Assembly (NCBI GenBank): GCA_025526995.1
Contig: JAHLKG010000026.1
Coordinates: 278,001-342,000 of the forward strand
Length of the DNA stretch: 64,000 nucleotides
Direction of reading: 5' to 3'
Origin: Powellomyces hirtus
Taxonomy: Eukaryota > Chytridiomycota > Chytridiomycetes > Spizellomycetales > Powellomycetaceae
Program-made: the position numbers and the translations under genes
The notes under the pieces: generated by a model
Seen by the model: the letters and a program-made list of their open reading frames with translations, nothing else
Told to the model about the DNA's origin: nothing
Databases searched by the model: none
In this document: piece by piece, positions 1-9,617 of the stretch
How positions within the stretch are numbered: position 1 is the stretch's first letter
How the letters are laid out: each line of letters begins with the position of its first letter

Positions 1-586
1 GCCTTGCTGATTAACATAAGCCTCAACACCGATAGCCTTTCACAGTCGCAAATAAAGGGCCCACTGATCCACAAGTAACATGCGCCACCTTCTATAGAGA
101 CGTATCTTGATGGGACTTTACCGCACGGTTCCTTGTGCCAAACACTCCGAAGATGCGGACCTCGGACGGCGTGGCCAAGAATACCGCGCACAGTTCGTCA
201 TTCTCTTCTTCAAAGGATGACTTGGCCCGAGTCGCCATCGCTGGTATGGACAAACTGGAACATGTCACTTTCCAACGATTTGAAGGCGTGCCACGGTTTT
301 ACTTGACCATTCTCGGCGATGAAACGTAGACAATTTGTGTGGAACTGGGCCAAGTTGCGGTTTGACAACCGTCCATTGCAGCACAGGCAGAAGCCTTGCA
401 CGCTACAATCGACCCATTGTACAAGAGCATGGAGGCTGGAGGTGCGACCATGGTCGAGTGGGATGGTTTTTATGACTCCGATGAAAACAATTGATGATGA
501 TTACAGATGCTTTGAGAAGAAAAATATTGAAATTTTTTTAGAATTGTATGCGATTGAAATAGACGTAGCTTCCGTTAGGCTTCTCC
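1..586. other. Degenerate coding-like sequence, no gene assigned
   Basis: Two short plus-strand stretches look protein-like (about 135-325 and 375-491) but lie in different frames, and I could not join them with a convincing intron. They may be the 3' end of a gene lying mainly to the left of the window, or a decayed fragment. No domain was recognised. Confidence 0.25.
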
Positions 587-955
587 TTAATTAACTTATC
601 ACCCACAAGCTTGTCAATTCTCACACAACTTATTGTACCAGAATTGGTTAACCATCGTGGAATTTATTCCAATTTTTCTAATAATGCGAGCACGTCCTTT
701 GCATTCGCTATCAATGGACTGGGCATCACAAAAACCTCCAACAGCGTCGCCACTACTTGGCGCTTTGTCTTGTCATCAACCAAAAACTGATTGAACGTAT
801 ATTATACAATTTTGAAGCGGCTACAGCTCGATGGAGAGAGTACGGTAGCCTTGCTAAAATCCAGTCAACACGTGCGTGTTTTTCACCAGGTTTAGCGCAA
901 CCCAATTTACGGTACGGCATTTAGATAAACTTCCAATTCTTTTATTTTTTATTTC
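587..955 (+). repeat. Host tandem duplication, copy A (uninterrupted)
   Basis: This copy begins TTAATTAACTTATCACC and matches copy B, which begins at 1081 (period 494 bp), with scattered substitutions. It contains the uninterrupted sequence ...CCTTGCTAAAATCCAGTCAACACG at about 847-870. In copy B the same sequence is split exactly at the TA dinucleotide by the Tc1-type transposon. Copy A is therefore a built-in empty site for that insertion. The later part matches the sequence upstream of the PIG-N gene at 31637-31735. The repeat may once have been coding (an open frame runs through copy B), but this is not established. Confidence 0.8.
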
Positions 956-1080
956 ATCCCTCTTGGCCATGGTCGCACTTCCAGCCTCTATGCTCTTGTA
1001 CAATCGTAATGTCCTCCTTTTTATTATTTTTAAGTACTTAGGGCTTATATCCCTTCTTCATTTTTTATTGAACAAAGATT

Positions 1081-1368
1081 TTAATTAACTTATCACCGAC
1101 AAGTTTGTCAATTCTCACACAACTTATCGTTCCAAAATTGGTAACCATCCTGTAATTTATTCCAATTGTTTTAATATTGCGAGCACGTCCTTTGCATTCC
1201 CTACGAACCCAGATTCTTAATCAACGCACTGAATATTACAAAATCCTTCAGCAGCGTCTTCTCTACTTGGGGCTTTGTTTTGACATCAACCAAAAACTGA
1301 TTGAACGTATATTATACAGTTTTCGAGCGGCTACAAAGATCGATGGAGAGAGTATGGTAGACTTGCTA
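1081..1368 (+). repeat. Host tandem duplication, copy B, left part
   Basis: This is the left part of the second repeat copy, cut at TA (1367-1368) by the Tc1-type element. It contains a segment shared with copy A that includes AACTGATTGAACGTATATTA and GATGGAGAGAGTA. The copy resumes at 31637 on the far side of the 30-kb insertion. Confidence 0.8.
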
Positions 1369-1402
1369 CAGTCCCCTTCAAGAAAGACGCGGACCCCCCC
1401 CC
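1369..1402 (+). repeat. Left terminal inverted repeat of the Tc1-type element
   Basis: 34 bp ending in a run of nine C. It pairs with 31601-31634 apart from a few mismatches near the tip. It directly follows the TA target dinucleotide. Confidence 0.9.
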
Positions 1403-1537
1403 ACTCCACCTCAAATTAAGCCCTTCATTTATAACCGATCGTGCTGACATAAATGCTTATGTAATGGCTTGCCAGCAACGAGCTGGAATGTTCAAATGAC
1501 AAAATCTCGAGATCTCTTGCGGCATTGCACATGCATC

Positions 1538-1986
1538 ATGGCACCACTGAACCCCACACAGTGCGCTGCTATCGTAGCGTTGCGTCAGAGCGGTAAAAGC
1601 ATCAATGAGGTGACGCGCATGCAGAATGTGTCTAGATCAACTGTCACAAGGACTTGGAGATTTTGGAAAGAAAAAGGCATGTATGAAACCAAAAAACACC
1701 CCAGAAGAAAGGAGCTGGCACATTCTGTAGATATTGTCCCACTGTTGCAGGAGATAGTGACAACAGTTGGACGATGGAAGACACTAAGGGAGCTATTGGA
1801 TCTTTTTTATGAACGTGCAGGCTTTAGAGTCAGCAAAAATACCTTCAGAAGCTATGTAACTTTTTTTCTTGGTGTTAGGAACTACTGAGCTGCCCGTGGA
1901 CTGATCATAACTCTACAGCATAAGCGTGACCGTCTGCTGTTTGCTTTAGCACATGCTCATTGAACAGCTGAGGATTGAAGCCGTGT
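1538..1986 (+). pseudogene. Tc1-type transposase, N-terminal part (broken)
   Basis: Starts at ATG 1538 (MAPLNPTQCAAIV). It encodes the paired-like helix-turn-helix DNA-binding region of Tc1 transposases (SGKSINEVTRMQNVSRSTV...) and runs to the retrotransposon insertion point. In-frame TGA codons occur at 1886, 1961 and 1976. The last two fall where Tc1-family proteins usually have tryptophan, just before the first catalytic Asp block. There is no frameshift. Its reading frame continues exactly at 30885 once the nested element is removed. It would bind the element's inverted ends and cut DNA, but this copy cannot make a full protein under the standard code. Confidence 0.9.
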
Positions 1987-2261
1987 TGTAATAATACTAG
2001 GTCCGTTGCCAGAGTCTAGTCTTCTATTCGGGAATTCCCTTTGTCTAATTCTACCGTAAGATCTCTAAGTCTTGAATGCGCCTTCGTCGGAGCATTCCTA
2101 CTTTTCTTCTAGGCCGCGGAGCGGCCCTGGTCACGTGATGGCCATCCGTGGTCATCCCTGAGGTCTAGTACCCTTCGGGATGCTGACGCTAGCATCCATC
2201 TCGCGCGGGACCCTTCCCGACGCGTGTCTAGGCTTAGGCTGGTGAGCCACGCCTCATTACA
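1987..2261 (-). repeat. 3' LTR of the chromovirus
   Basis: 275 bp, plus strand from TGTAATAATACTAGG to CCTCATTACA. It differs from the copy at 30605-30879 at four positions (G/A, C/T, G/T and T/C). It is flanked on its outer side by the CGTGT duplication. Confidence 0.95.
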
Positions 2262-2271
2262 CCCCCCTTAG
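2262..2271 (-). promoter_or_regulatory. Polypurine tract of the chromovirus
   Basis: Directly inside the 3' LTR, the minus strand reads TAAGGGGGG just before TG of the LTR. This position and composition fit the plus-strand DNA priming site of LTR retrotransposons. Confidence 0.7.
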
Positions 2272-2704
2272 ATTCGCGACTATCTCTTAGGCTCCAATCT
2301 CTTCAGCGAGGCGAAGCTTGCCTAAGCTGGGCGGCGGCGGGTTAACGGATGCTGACGTGGTTGTGGGAAGATGAGGCTGGGGAGGCGGCCCTGGCGCGGG
2401 TTGCGTCGCGGTAGTCTCCGCCCTTTGTGGTGCGCGAAATCGTCGGAAAGTCTATTTCTCGCTTCGCAGGGGCTCTAGATGAATCACGAGGAGCTTCCTC
2501 CATGCGGATTTTGATAAGTAACATCTGCTGCGCTCCGTAGGGGATGAAACACTAACACCTGAATTTCCAAGCGTTCCCAAGCAGGTCGAGCCTTTAAAAG
2601 GTACTGCCCGTTGAATCTCCCCCTCTCGCTCTTCTTTTCTTTGTAGCTCGACGAACTCACACCACACACACACACATACGCACACACACGCACACACACA
2701 CACC
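2272..2704. other. Region upstream of the antisense zinc-finger gene, with a CA microsatellite
   Basis: Non-coding sequence between the polypurine tract and the antisense gene. It ends in an imperfect (CA)n run at about 2660-2703 that touches the ATG at 2705. It presumably holds the promoter and 5' leader of that gene. Minus-strand open frames here are low-complexity shadows. Confidence 0.5.
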
Positions 2705-3452
2705 ATGGCTGACACCCCCAACAACTCTCCTCCCCCCCCCGACACCACCACCACCACCATGGGCAAGCGCCGGCCCGCCCAGCAACTTGCGAAAGGCGCA
2801 ACCAAGCGGGCCCAGCCCGCCCGGGTGAGTAGGGGTCGGTGCTCGTCCTCGGCTGTGGCAACTCGTCTCATGTTCCCCGTCTTCCCTTGTTGTCTACAGG
2901 ACCCCTCGGTCCATGAAAAGTCCACCCCCGAGAGGTCGGCCGACTTGCCCTCTTGCTGGAAGTGCAACCAATTCCGCAAGAGCAAGATGTTCACATCGGA
3001 ATGCCACCATTTGGTGTGCCGGCCCTGCATCGTGGCAGCGGCCGATGACACGGTATGTCCCCCCCCTTCGCTGAGAGGCGGCCTGATGTCTTCCTAACGG
3101 TGTGGTTCCTTCGTTCCTTTGCTTTCCAGAACGACGGCCCTCAGGGCCAGTTGACGTGCGGTGCCCCCCACTGCGGCCGGGTTCTCTTCTTTGCGGCCAT
3201 CCCCGCTGGGTGCCAGTTTGCTGGCTGCAACCATGTCGGAGCGGACCTTCGCATGTTTCCATGCAACCATCTCCACTGCATGGGCCACGTCCGCGCGTAA
3301 GTAGTACTCTTCGGCCTGCTGCTGTTGTACCTGACTAACTCAGCTCTCTCCGCAGCGAGATGAACGTGGCAAATTACACCCCCCTCCGGTGCGGGTTGGG
3401 TGACCAGTGCCACGGCAACCGGTGCCAATTCTCCTTCACCAAGATTGGTTGA
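2705..3452 (+). CDS. Intron-containing zinc-finger (RING-like) protein carried antisense in the chromovirus
   Basis: Four exons with canonical GT-AG borders: 2705-2824, 2900-3052, 3130-3296, 3356-3452. Together they make 537 nt, 178 residues, TGA stop. The N-terminus is rich in Pro and Thr with basic residues. The rest is Cys/His-rich: CWKC and CHHLVCRPC in exon 2, CGAPHC, CQFAGC and CNHLHC in exon 3, and CGLGDQCHGNRC in exon 4. The CxxC...C-H-C-CxxC spacing suggests a RING-like domain followed by further zinc-binding units. RING activity (ubiquitin ligase) is possible but not shown. Neighbours: polypurine tract to the left and pol, on the other strand, to the right. The frame is intact although gag and pol carry stops. 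It could be a captured host gene or a standing accessory gene of this retrotransposon family. Confidence 0.75.
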
Positions 3453-4451
3453 TTAGTTCTCCCCCCCCTCCTTCTTGTACATACCTTCACTTGTTGTCTA
3501 TTGCTCCTTTGGGGCCTGGCCTTCGGCCCGTATAATCAAATTCAGTATCACAATCTCATCGCTGTACTTGCCTTCTCATCACTGTGCTCCCTTGAGCCTT
3601 ATAGCATTTTGTATGCGTCCGCTGTGTCCAATGTCACTCGGCTTCCTCCCGGCTATGGTGCTCATGGTAGATGCCCTGCATCACACTTCCCCGTTGGGGA
3701 GACCACCCAGCGGTTCCCAGGCCATCGTCCAATGATGCCGGTATCTCACCTAGTGAGGTCTACTGCCTCGCAGTCTTCAGCTCATCAACCGGCGATCCCG
3801 GCATCTCGCCCAGCGAGATATGCTGCCCAGCGAGATATGCTGCCCAGCAGCCTTCGGCCATTGTCCAACGATGCCGGCATCTCACCTCGTGAGGTCTACT
3901 GCCTCGCAGTCTTGGGCTCATCGCCCAGCGATCCCGGCATCTCGCCCAGCGAGGTATCTCGCCCAGCGACCTTTGGCCCATCGTCAAACGATGCCGGTAT
4001 CTTGGCCGAAGCCCTTCTCTTCCCCTTCGCGTGGGTATGTACTACGGCCATGGTCCCCGCGGGTCTCGAGGTACGCTGCCATGCAAATCTGGTACCGGTC
4101 ACCTTGCATCGGCAGCCGGTCGATGCCCAGCATCACCCTTCTCACCCAGTGAGGTATGCCGCCCAGCGGCCTTCGGCCCATCATCAAACGATGCCGGTAT
4201 CTTGACCGAAGCCCTTCTCTTTTCCTTCGCGTAGGTATGTACCACGGCCATGGTCCTCGCGGGTCTCGAGGTACGCCGCCATGCAAATCTGGTGCCGGTC
4301 ACCTTGCACCGGCAAGCCGTCGGCTCATCGCCCAGCGAGGCATGCTGTCCAACAGCCTCCGGCCATCGTCCAACGATGCCGGAATCTCGCACTATAATGT
4401 CCTCTACCTCAAGTAGCATCTCTCTTGTTAATTTACGGTACAGCTCACTAT
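3453..4451. repeat. Imperfect tandem repeats downstream of chromovirus pol
   Basis: At least two families of direct repeats. One unit of about 136 bp starts at GTGAGGTCTACTGCCTCGCAG (3753 and 3889). A longer one starts at CTTGGCCGAAGCCCTTCTCT (4001) and CTTGACCGAAGCCCTTCTCT (4201), offset 200 bp. Short motifs CCCAGCGAG and AACGATGCCGG recur many times from about 3720 to 4390. Open frames across it are by-products of the repeats. It may be the 3' untranslated region of the retrotransposon and also the downstream region of the zinc-finger gene. Confidence 0.7.
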
Positions 4452-7400
4452 CTAGGTTCTCTTACGTCGCCTGGCCGCTAGCCTTTGGCCGCGGTCCTCT
4501 CCGGGGTGCTCCCGGAGCCATTCTTCCAGCGCGGTCGTCCCCTTCATGTGTGCATATGGCTCCCACGTGTTCTGGGTGCTGTTGTAACCTGTCCACTTGA
4601 CTAAGAACTGCTCGGTGTTCCTGTGCCATCTGGCATTTAGGATCTTATCCACTTGGTAGGTCTCCTGACCGTCTTCGTCCTTCTCGGGCTCAGGCGGAGC
4701 GGTGACCTGTCTGTACGCGGTATCGCCCGGGTCATGGTAACGTCTCAGAATGCTGACGTGAAAGGCTGGGTGCAATCCGGTGAACTCCTTGGGTAGTTCG
4801 AGCTCGTAGGTGTCAGGATGCGGCCCCTTGCCGCGTACTGTGAATGGCCCAATCCATTGCTCAGCCAGCTTTTTGTTCCTTGTGGTGACGCTGGTAATCG
4901 CGATACCCTCACGATGGAGTAAGACCTTGTCACCCTCTCGGTATGCTTCCGTGTGCTTCTTGCGGTCGTAGTACTTTGCCTGCTGGTCCTGTGCATCTCG
5001 GAGCCGTTGCTGCACGATGCGACTCACGTTGGCGGATTCCTTAATCCGTCTCTCCATGGCGGTTTGTGCCGATTGCCTTATCATCTCTCCGGGGTTAGGT
5101 GCTACCCATTGGTTCGGTACCCGGGGAACGCGGCCTAGGTCAATCTTGAAAGGGGATAGTCCCGTCGACGTCTGCGGCGTTCGGTTGTAGTTGTACTCGA
5201 GTGTGGGGAGTAAACTCTTCCAGTTGGAGCCGGCATAGTCGAGAAAGGGGCCCATGATTCCCTTGATTGTCTTGATGGCGTTCTCAGCCTTGCCGTCGGT
5301 CTGTTGGTGTCGTGCCGACGAGAGTTCTTGCTTGACGTCAAGTGCCCGCATGAGGTACCGCCAGAATTCTGATAGCCACTTGGGGTCCCGATCGCTCACG
5401 ATGGTGTGGGGTAACCCCGTGTGGCGAAATGCCTGTTCCAGAAAGAGTTGAGCCGTCTCCTGAGCTGTAGCGCGTGTGTTAGTAGGTAGGAGTATCACGC
5501 GGCATGAAAGGTAGTCGACGATGAGGAGTACGGCGTCTGCCGTCTTGGTCAGTCTCTCGCCGGTGTGGTGCGGAGGGTTCTTCGTCACGTCGGGCTCTAT
5601 CCGAGGTTCCTCCCCTGTAGAGTCTGACATGGGGAAGAATATATCCATGCCGATTTGTTGCCAACGGGCGTCGGGGATCGGTAAGCTGCGGAGGAAACCG
5701 ATCGGCGCGGTTCGCTTGTGACGTTGGCAGATAGGGCAGGTGCGGACATATTGGTACACATCACGCTCCATGTGGGGCCAGTAATACGACTCCAGAAGTT
5801 TGGCGAGCGTCCGTTGGACACCGGAGTGACCACCGTTCGCGAGGGAGTCGTGATGAATCTGAAGGAGTGGCCCCTGCAAGCTGTCGGGGACGTACCGACG
5901 GTCATGGTACATCAAGAATCGGTGCGGAGGGGAGTCCACTGTCCGGAATCGGCGTGCATGGCCGGATAGGTTCTCCGGGGGACTGTTGATGGTTAGTAAG
6001 ATGTTTTGGCTGAAATCATCCGATGCGAGCGCTTGGGTCCAGTCCGCATCGGTTGGCATGTGCGTCGGGACGGGCTTCTCCGTCTGCACAATGGCGGTGA
6101 CCACGTCGATCTTGGCCTGGCAGGTTGCACACTTGGGGGTGTAAGTCGGGTCGCAACTGAGGAAGTCGGCAATCGAATTCCATGTGCCGGGGAGGTATTC
6201 CACTGAGAAATCAAACTGTTGGAGGAACTCGACCCAGCCTGCTTGGCGACGTGACAGGTGGGGTTGTTCCTGGAGGTAGATCAGGGACTTGTGGTCAACA
6301 AACGCGCGGAATGGGCGGCCGATGAGGTAATGGCGGTTGGCGTGTATGGACTTGACTAATCCCAGTAGTTCTTGTTCATGCATGGGGTATCGAGTCTCGG
6401 CGGGTTGCATCTTGCAGGAGTAGTATGTCACCGGGCGAAGTTGCGGGAGGTTGGCTAAGCCCGATTTGGTGGTTGGTAGTGGGTGAGGGTAAGGGAAATC
6501 CCCTTTGGCCGGCTGCGCCAGCCATCCGCCGTAGGCGTAGCCCGATGCGTCCGTGAACAAGTAGGTGTCGAGCGCCGGGTCGAAGTACGCTAGGATGGGT
6601 GCCAAGGAGCATAATTCCTTTAAGCGATTGAACGCTCGATCTTCCTCGTCACCCCACTGCCATGGGCGGTTGCCGGATTGCAGATTCGTTAGGGGTAGGG
6701 CAATCTGTGCATACTCGGGGATGTATTCCTTGACATAGTTGACGAGGCCCATGAAGCTAAGGAGCTCCGGGGAGTTGGTCGGGCGAGGTCGTTCCCGGAC
6801 CGCGGTCACCTTGGAGGGGGCGATACTTAGGCCATCCTTGCCGACTCGGTGGCCGCAGAACTCGACTTCGTCAACCGCCCATTGACATTTGCTGGGTTTG
6901 ACGTGGAGGCGATGTTCCGTCAAGGTCTTGAGGACCTTGTCGACGTGCTGAATGTGCGAACTCATGTTGGTGCTGAATATGAGGATATCGTCGAGGTATG
7001 AGATCACGTAGGCGTTGTACTTGTCGCCCAAGAGCTTGTTGGTTAGTCGCTGGAATGTAGCAGGTGCATTAGTTAAGCCGAAAGGTAGAACATTGTATTC
7101 AAAATGTCCAAAATGTGTTCGGAATGCTGTTTTCTCCCTATCTTCCGGTCGGATCACGATGCAGTGGTACGCGTCGCAGATGTCGATTGCGGTGAATACC
7201 CGCATGTTGACAAGCCTGTCGCGCAGCTCCGAGAGGTTCGGAAGTGGCGTGGCATCCTTGTGAGTCATCTTGTTCAGTGCCCGGTAGTCAATGCAGCAGC
7301 GTAGGCCGCCGTCCTTCTTTGGGGCAAATAGGACGGGTGCGCCCCACGGACTGCGAGAGTGTGAGATCCAACCCTTGTCCATTAAACACTGCATCTGCTG

Positions 7401-8213
7401 GCCAAGCTCGTCCAGTTCGTCAGGGCTCAAATGCTGGAGTGGCTGCATCACGGGCTTCGAGCCGGGTTTGAGCCGAATGGTGAAATTGTCCTCGCCTCGG
7501 TCCGGAGGCATGCCTGACTGCTCGGTGAATAGCGTTGTGACGTATTTTTCTAGGGTCAGTCGGAGTGGATGGTCAGCTGCCAGCGTCTCTAGCGGGTCTT
7601 CTTTATCTGCCACCTTGGCTTCAGTATTGGTGTGGCGTCGTTCCTCCCAGATTGCCCTTTTCTTGGCGTCGACCGTCCGTACAAATTGAGCCTCTGCGAC
7701 TGGAATCGCATCTACGATGTGTACCTTGAAGACTCCAGTGATCTCGCCCTTCTTCATCAAGCGTTTCCATTGCTTGGCCGTGTAGATTCCCTCTGCATTG
7801 AGTGCTGGCTTTGCCGGCTGGAATCTGCGGGGCCGTACCTCTCGTGGGGAGAGTAGACGGGCGGCGCACGCGGATGGTGCTTCCCAGTGGCGGTTGGTCG
7901 ATTTGGCTTGAAGGCTGAGGGTCTGGCCGTCGTGGTAGAACGTCATCGTTGGAAAGCCCCCTTGGTCGAAAAGCCCTCGGACGTCCAGCCCCAATATGAA
8001 TGGCAAGCCCAGTATGGCATCGACCCTGATCGGCGCGACCATGAACGGTACGGTATCCTCCCGGTAGATGATCTTCTCCTCGGTGAACACCGAGAGGTCC
8101 CCACAGGTCATCTTTGTTGCCCCGTAGTTTCCCGCTCTGTCGCCCCACCGGACCTCCAGCGGAGTTGGGGAGGTGTAGGTCCGGAGGCCGTGTTTGGCGG
8201 CCCAAGTGTCGCT
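4452..8213 (-). pseudogene. Chromovirus pol, main part (RT, RNase H, integrase, chromodomain)
   Basis: One open frame from the Polinton junction (8213) to the stop at 4452. The protease remainder lies at about 8213-7970 (ILGLPFILGLDV). Reverse transcriptase carries the YLDD active site at about 6985. RNase H is at about 6560-6150 (LFTDASGYAYGG). Integrase has an HHCC zinc finger at about 5880-5700 (CPICQRHK) and the D, D, E residues at about 5650 (GMDIFF), 5395 (SDRDPKW) and 5285 (GKAENAIK). A C-terminal chromodomain lies at about 4690-4540 (FLVKWTGY...NTWEPYAH). The order RT-RNase H-integrase-chromodomain defines a Ty3/gypsy chromovirus. This part is open, but it is cut off from gag and the DTG motif by the 21-kb Polinton-like insertion. 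Confidence 0.93.
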
Positions 8214-8487
8214 TGCTGCAGAGGGTGACAGAACGGGCTTTGCGACGATTTTTTACCTCGATGGAGATGGAGGGGTTGTTTTCACTTTTGCAATAGTGCA
8301 ATTTGTCGAAGCGGCTCGAGGGCGGCCTTGCCAACCTGGATTTGGGGGTTGAACTTTGGTCGAAACAGTAGAATAAGTCGCATTTGCTTAAATAGGTTGC
8401 AACTGCTGCAAATGTAAAACCTGCGAAATCGTCCATTGTGTCCGAACGCGTCAAAACGCGTTTATTGTCCAAAAAGTTATTTCTGTC
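8214..8487 (+). repeat. Left terminal inverted repeat of the Polinton-like virus
   Basis: Starts TGCTGCAGAGGGTGACAG and is the reverse complement of 28918-29191 over 274 bp with two mismatches. It contains the palindrome AAACGCGTTT (8454-8463). An outward-reading open frame of about 75 codons, starting MDDFAGFTF, lies in both repeats. Confidence 0.95.
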
Positions 8488-8488
8488 G

Positions 8489-9598
8489 CTAGATCTCAAC
8501 GTGTAGGAAAGTACCCTTTGGCCGGATGCCTTTAACGTTGTGGCGAGTCTTTTCTGAACGCAGTCGCGTTGGTAGCGGTGCCGTTACTTCCATCTCTCTA
8601 AGTTCCTTCCGCGCTTGTTTCTGTAGGCGGTCAAGCGGTTTCTTTTTCTTTTGGACAATGGTCACAGGATCATCCGTCTCCATTATATCGTTGTAGTTGA
8701 ACACTCTGCTTCGAATACCCTCCAATGCATACCGGTGACTATGATAATCGTCGGCCGGGGGGAAAACATGGGTGATCTTGTACACCTCATTGGAGAACGT
8801 TCCCCGATGACCTTTTGTAAATGTTGCTTTATCGACGCGCGTGCGAACATGGGCCCCTACCTTGAACACAGTGGGTTCCGGTTGCTTTATCTTACTCCAA
8901 TACTGCTCAAGATTCTTTAAGGCGGCTAGTGGGTGCTGAATCGCTTCGTTAGGGGACATTTGGAGACCGCGGTGCTCTCGTTTGTTTATCATTTTGACAA
9001 GATCGTCCAAAACGTCGATCCATTTTTTGTCTCCTCTTTGCGTTAACACACGGCCGATTGCTGACTTTACAGTTTTGACGCTGCGCTCAGCCTCATAAGC
9101 CATGTATACAATCGAGTGGCTGATGTTATATTCTTCCATCAGTTTTTTCCATTTCGCTGACTTGTATGCACCACCGGCGTCTGTCAGCAACTTGTTTGGA
9201 CGCATTCGATAGCGCGACAGACTGTCCTGTATAATTTCACGCATGGCAAGCGTTATTGAAGTCTCGTCAACGGTCTTAACAGGCACTGCCCAAACCATCT
9301 TTGAAAACTTGTCGACACAAATAAGAATATGAGCACAGCCCTTGTTGCTTTTGGGATGCGCATCGTGTCCAAGGGATAGCCAATCACTCTCCCATACATC
9401 AAACGGCGCTTGGGTTCTGGCTACGTTCAAGTTCAGGCGCTTCTTTTTGCGGTGGATTTGGTGGGAACTCTCGCTCGTTAGGAAGTCTTTGACGATTTTT
9501 AAAGACAAGTCGACCCCTTCCTTCTTTAAGAGTTTCCGGAGTGCAGTAGCTCCGGTAGGCGCACCGGGTGTGTAGAAGAGTTTCCTTAGTTCATCCAT
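8489..9598 (-). CDS. Retroviral-type (rve) integrase of the Polinton-like virus
   Basis: 369 residues, ATG at 9598, TAG stop just inside the left terminal repeat. It is expected to join the viral ends to host DNA and make the 6-bp duplication. The RNase H-like DDE core is visible: Asp72 (WESDWL), Asp140 (LLTDAGGAY) and Glu171 (YEAERSVKTVK). The spacing between the last two is slightly shorter than the usual 35 residues. A helical N-terminal region with basic KKKR precedes it. The C-terminal part (FKVGAHVRTRVDK... at about 255-310) looks like the SH3-type DNA-binding domain of Polinton integrases. No chromodomain is apparent; the tail is Lys/Arg-rich. It is end-proximal, as in many Polintons, and no break is seen. 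Confidence 0.92.
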   Translation of the reverse strand: MDELRKLFYTPGAPTGATALRKLLKKEGVDLSLKIVKDFLTSESSHQIHRKKKRLNLNVARTQAPFDVWESDWLSLGHDAHPKSNKGCAHILICVDKFSKMVWAVPVKTVDETSITLAMREIIQDSLSRYRMRPNKLLTDAGGAYKSAKWKKLMEEYNISHSIVYMAYEAERSVKTVKSAIGRVLTQRGDKKWIDVLDDLVKMINKREHRGLQMSPNEAIQHPLAALKNLEQYWSKIKQPEPTVFKVGAHVRTRVDKATFTKGHRGTFSNEVYKITHVFPPADDYHSHRYALEGIRSRVFNYNDIMETDDPVTIVQKKKKPLDRLQKQARKELREMEVTAPLPTRLRSEKTRHNVKGIRPKGTFLHVEI

Positions 9599-9617
9599 CG
9601 TTATTAACTTATGGGAA

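Noticed and set aside
2452..3051. Minus-strand open frames opposite the zinc-finger gene
   Set aside because: Low-complexity translations of the CA run and C-rich exons; the plus-strand gene with clean introns explains the region.
3700..4400. Possible CRISPR-like repeat array
   Set aside because: The repeats are long, imperfect and not separated by unique spacers, and lie inside a eukaryotic retrotransposon.
7621..8499. Minus-strand open frame of 292 codons across the left Polinton end
   Set aside because: It joins the outward frame of the terminal repeat to an out-of-frame stretch of pol across the target duplication. It is a chance fusion.
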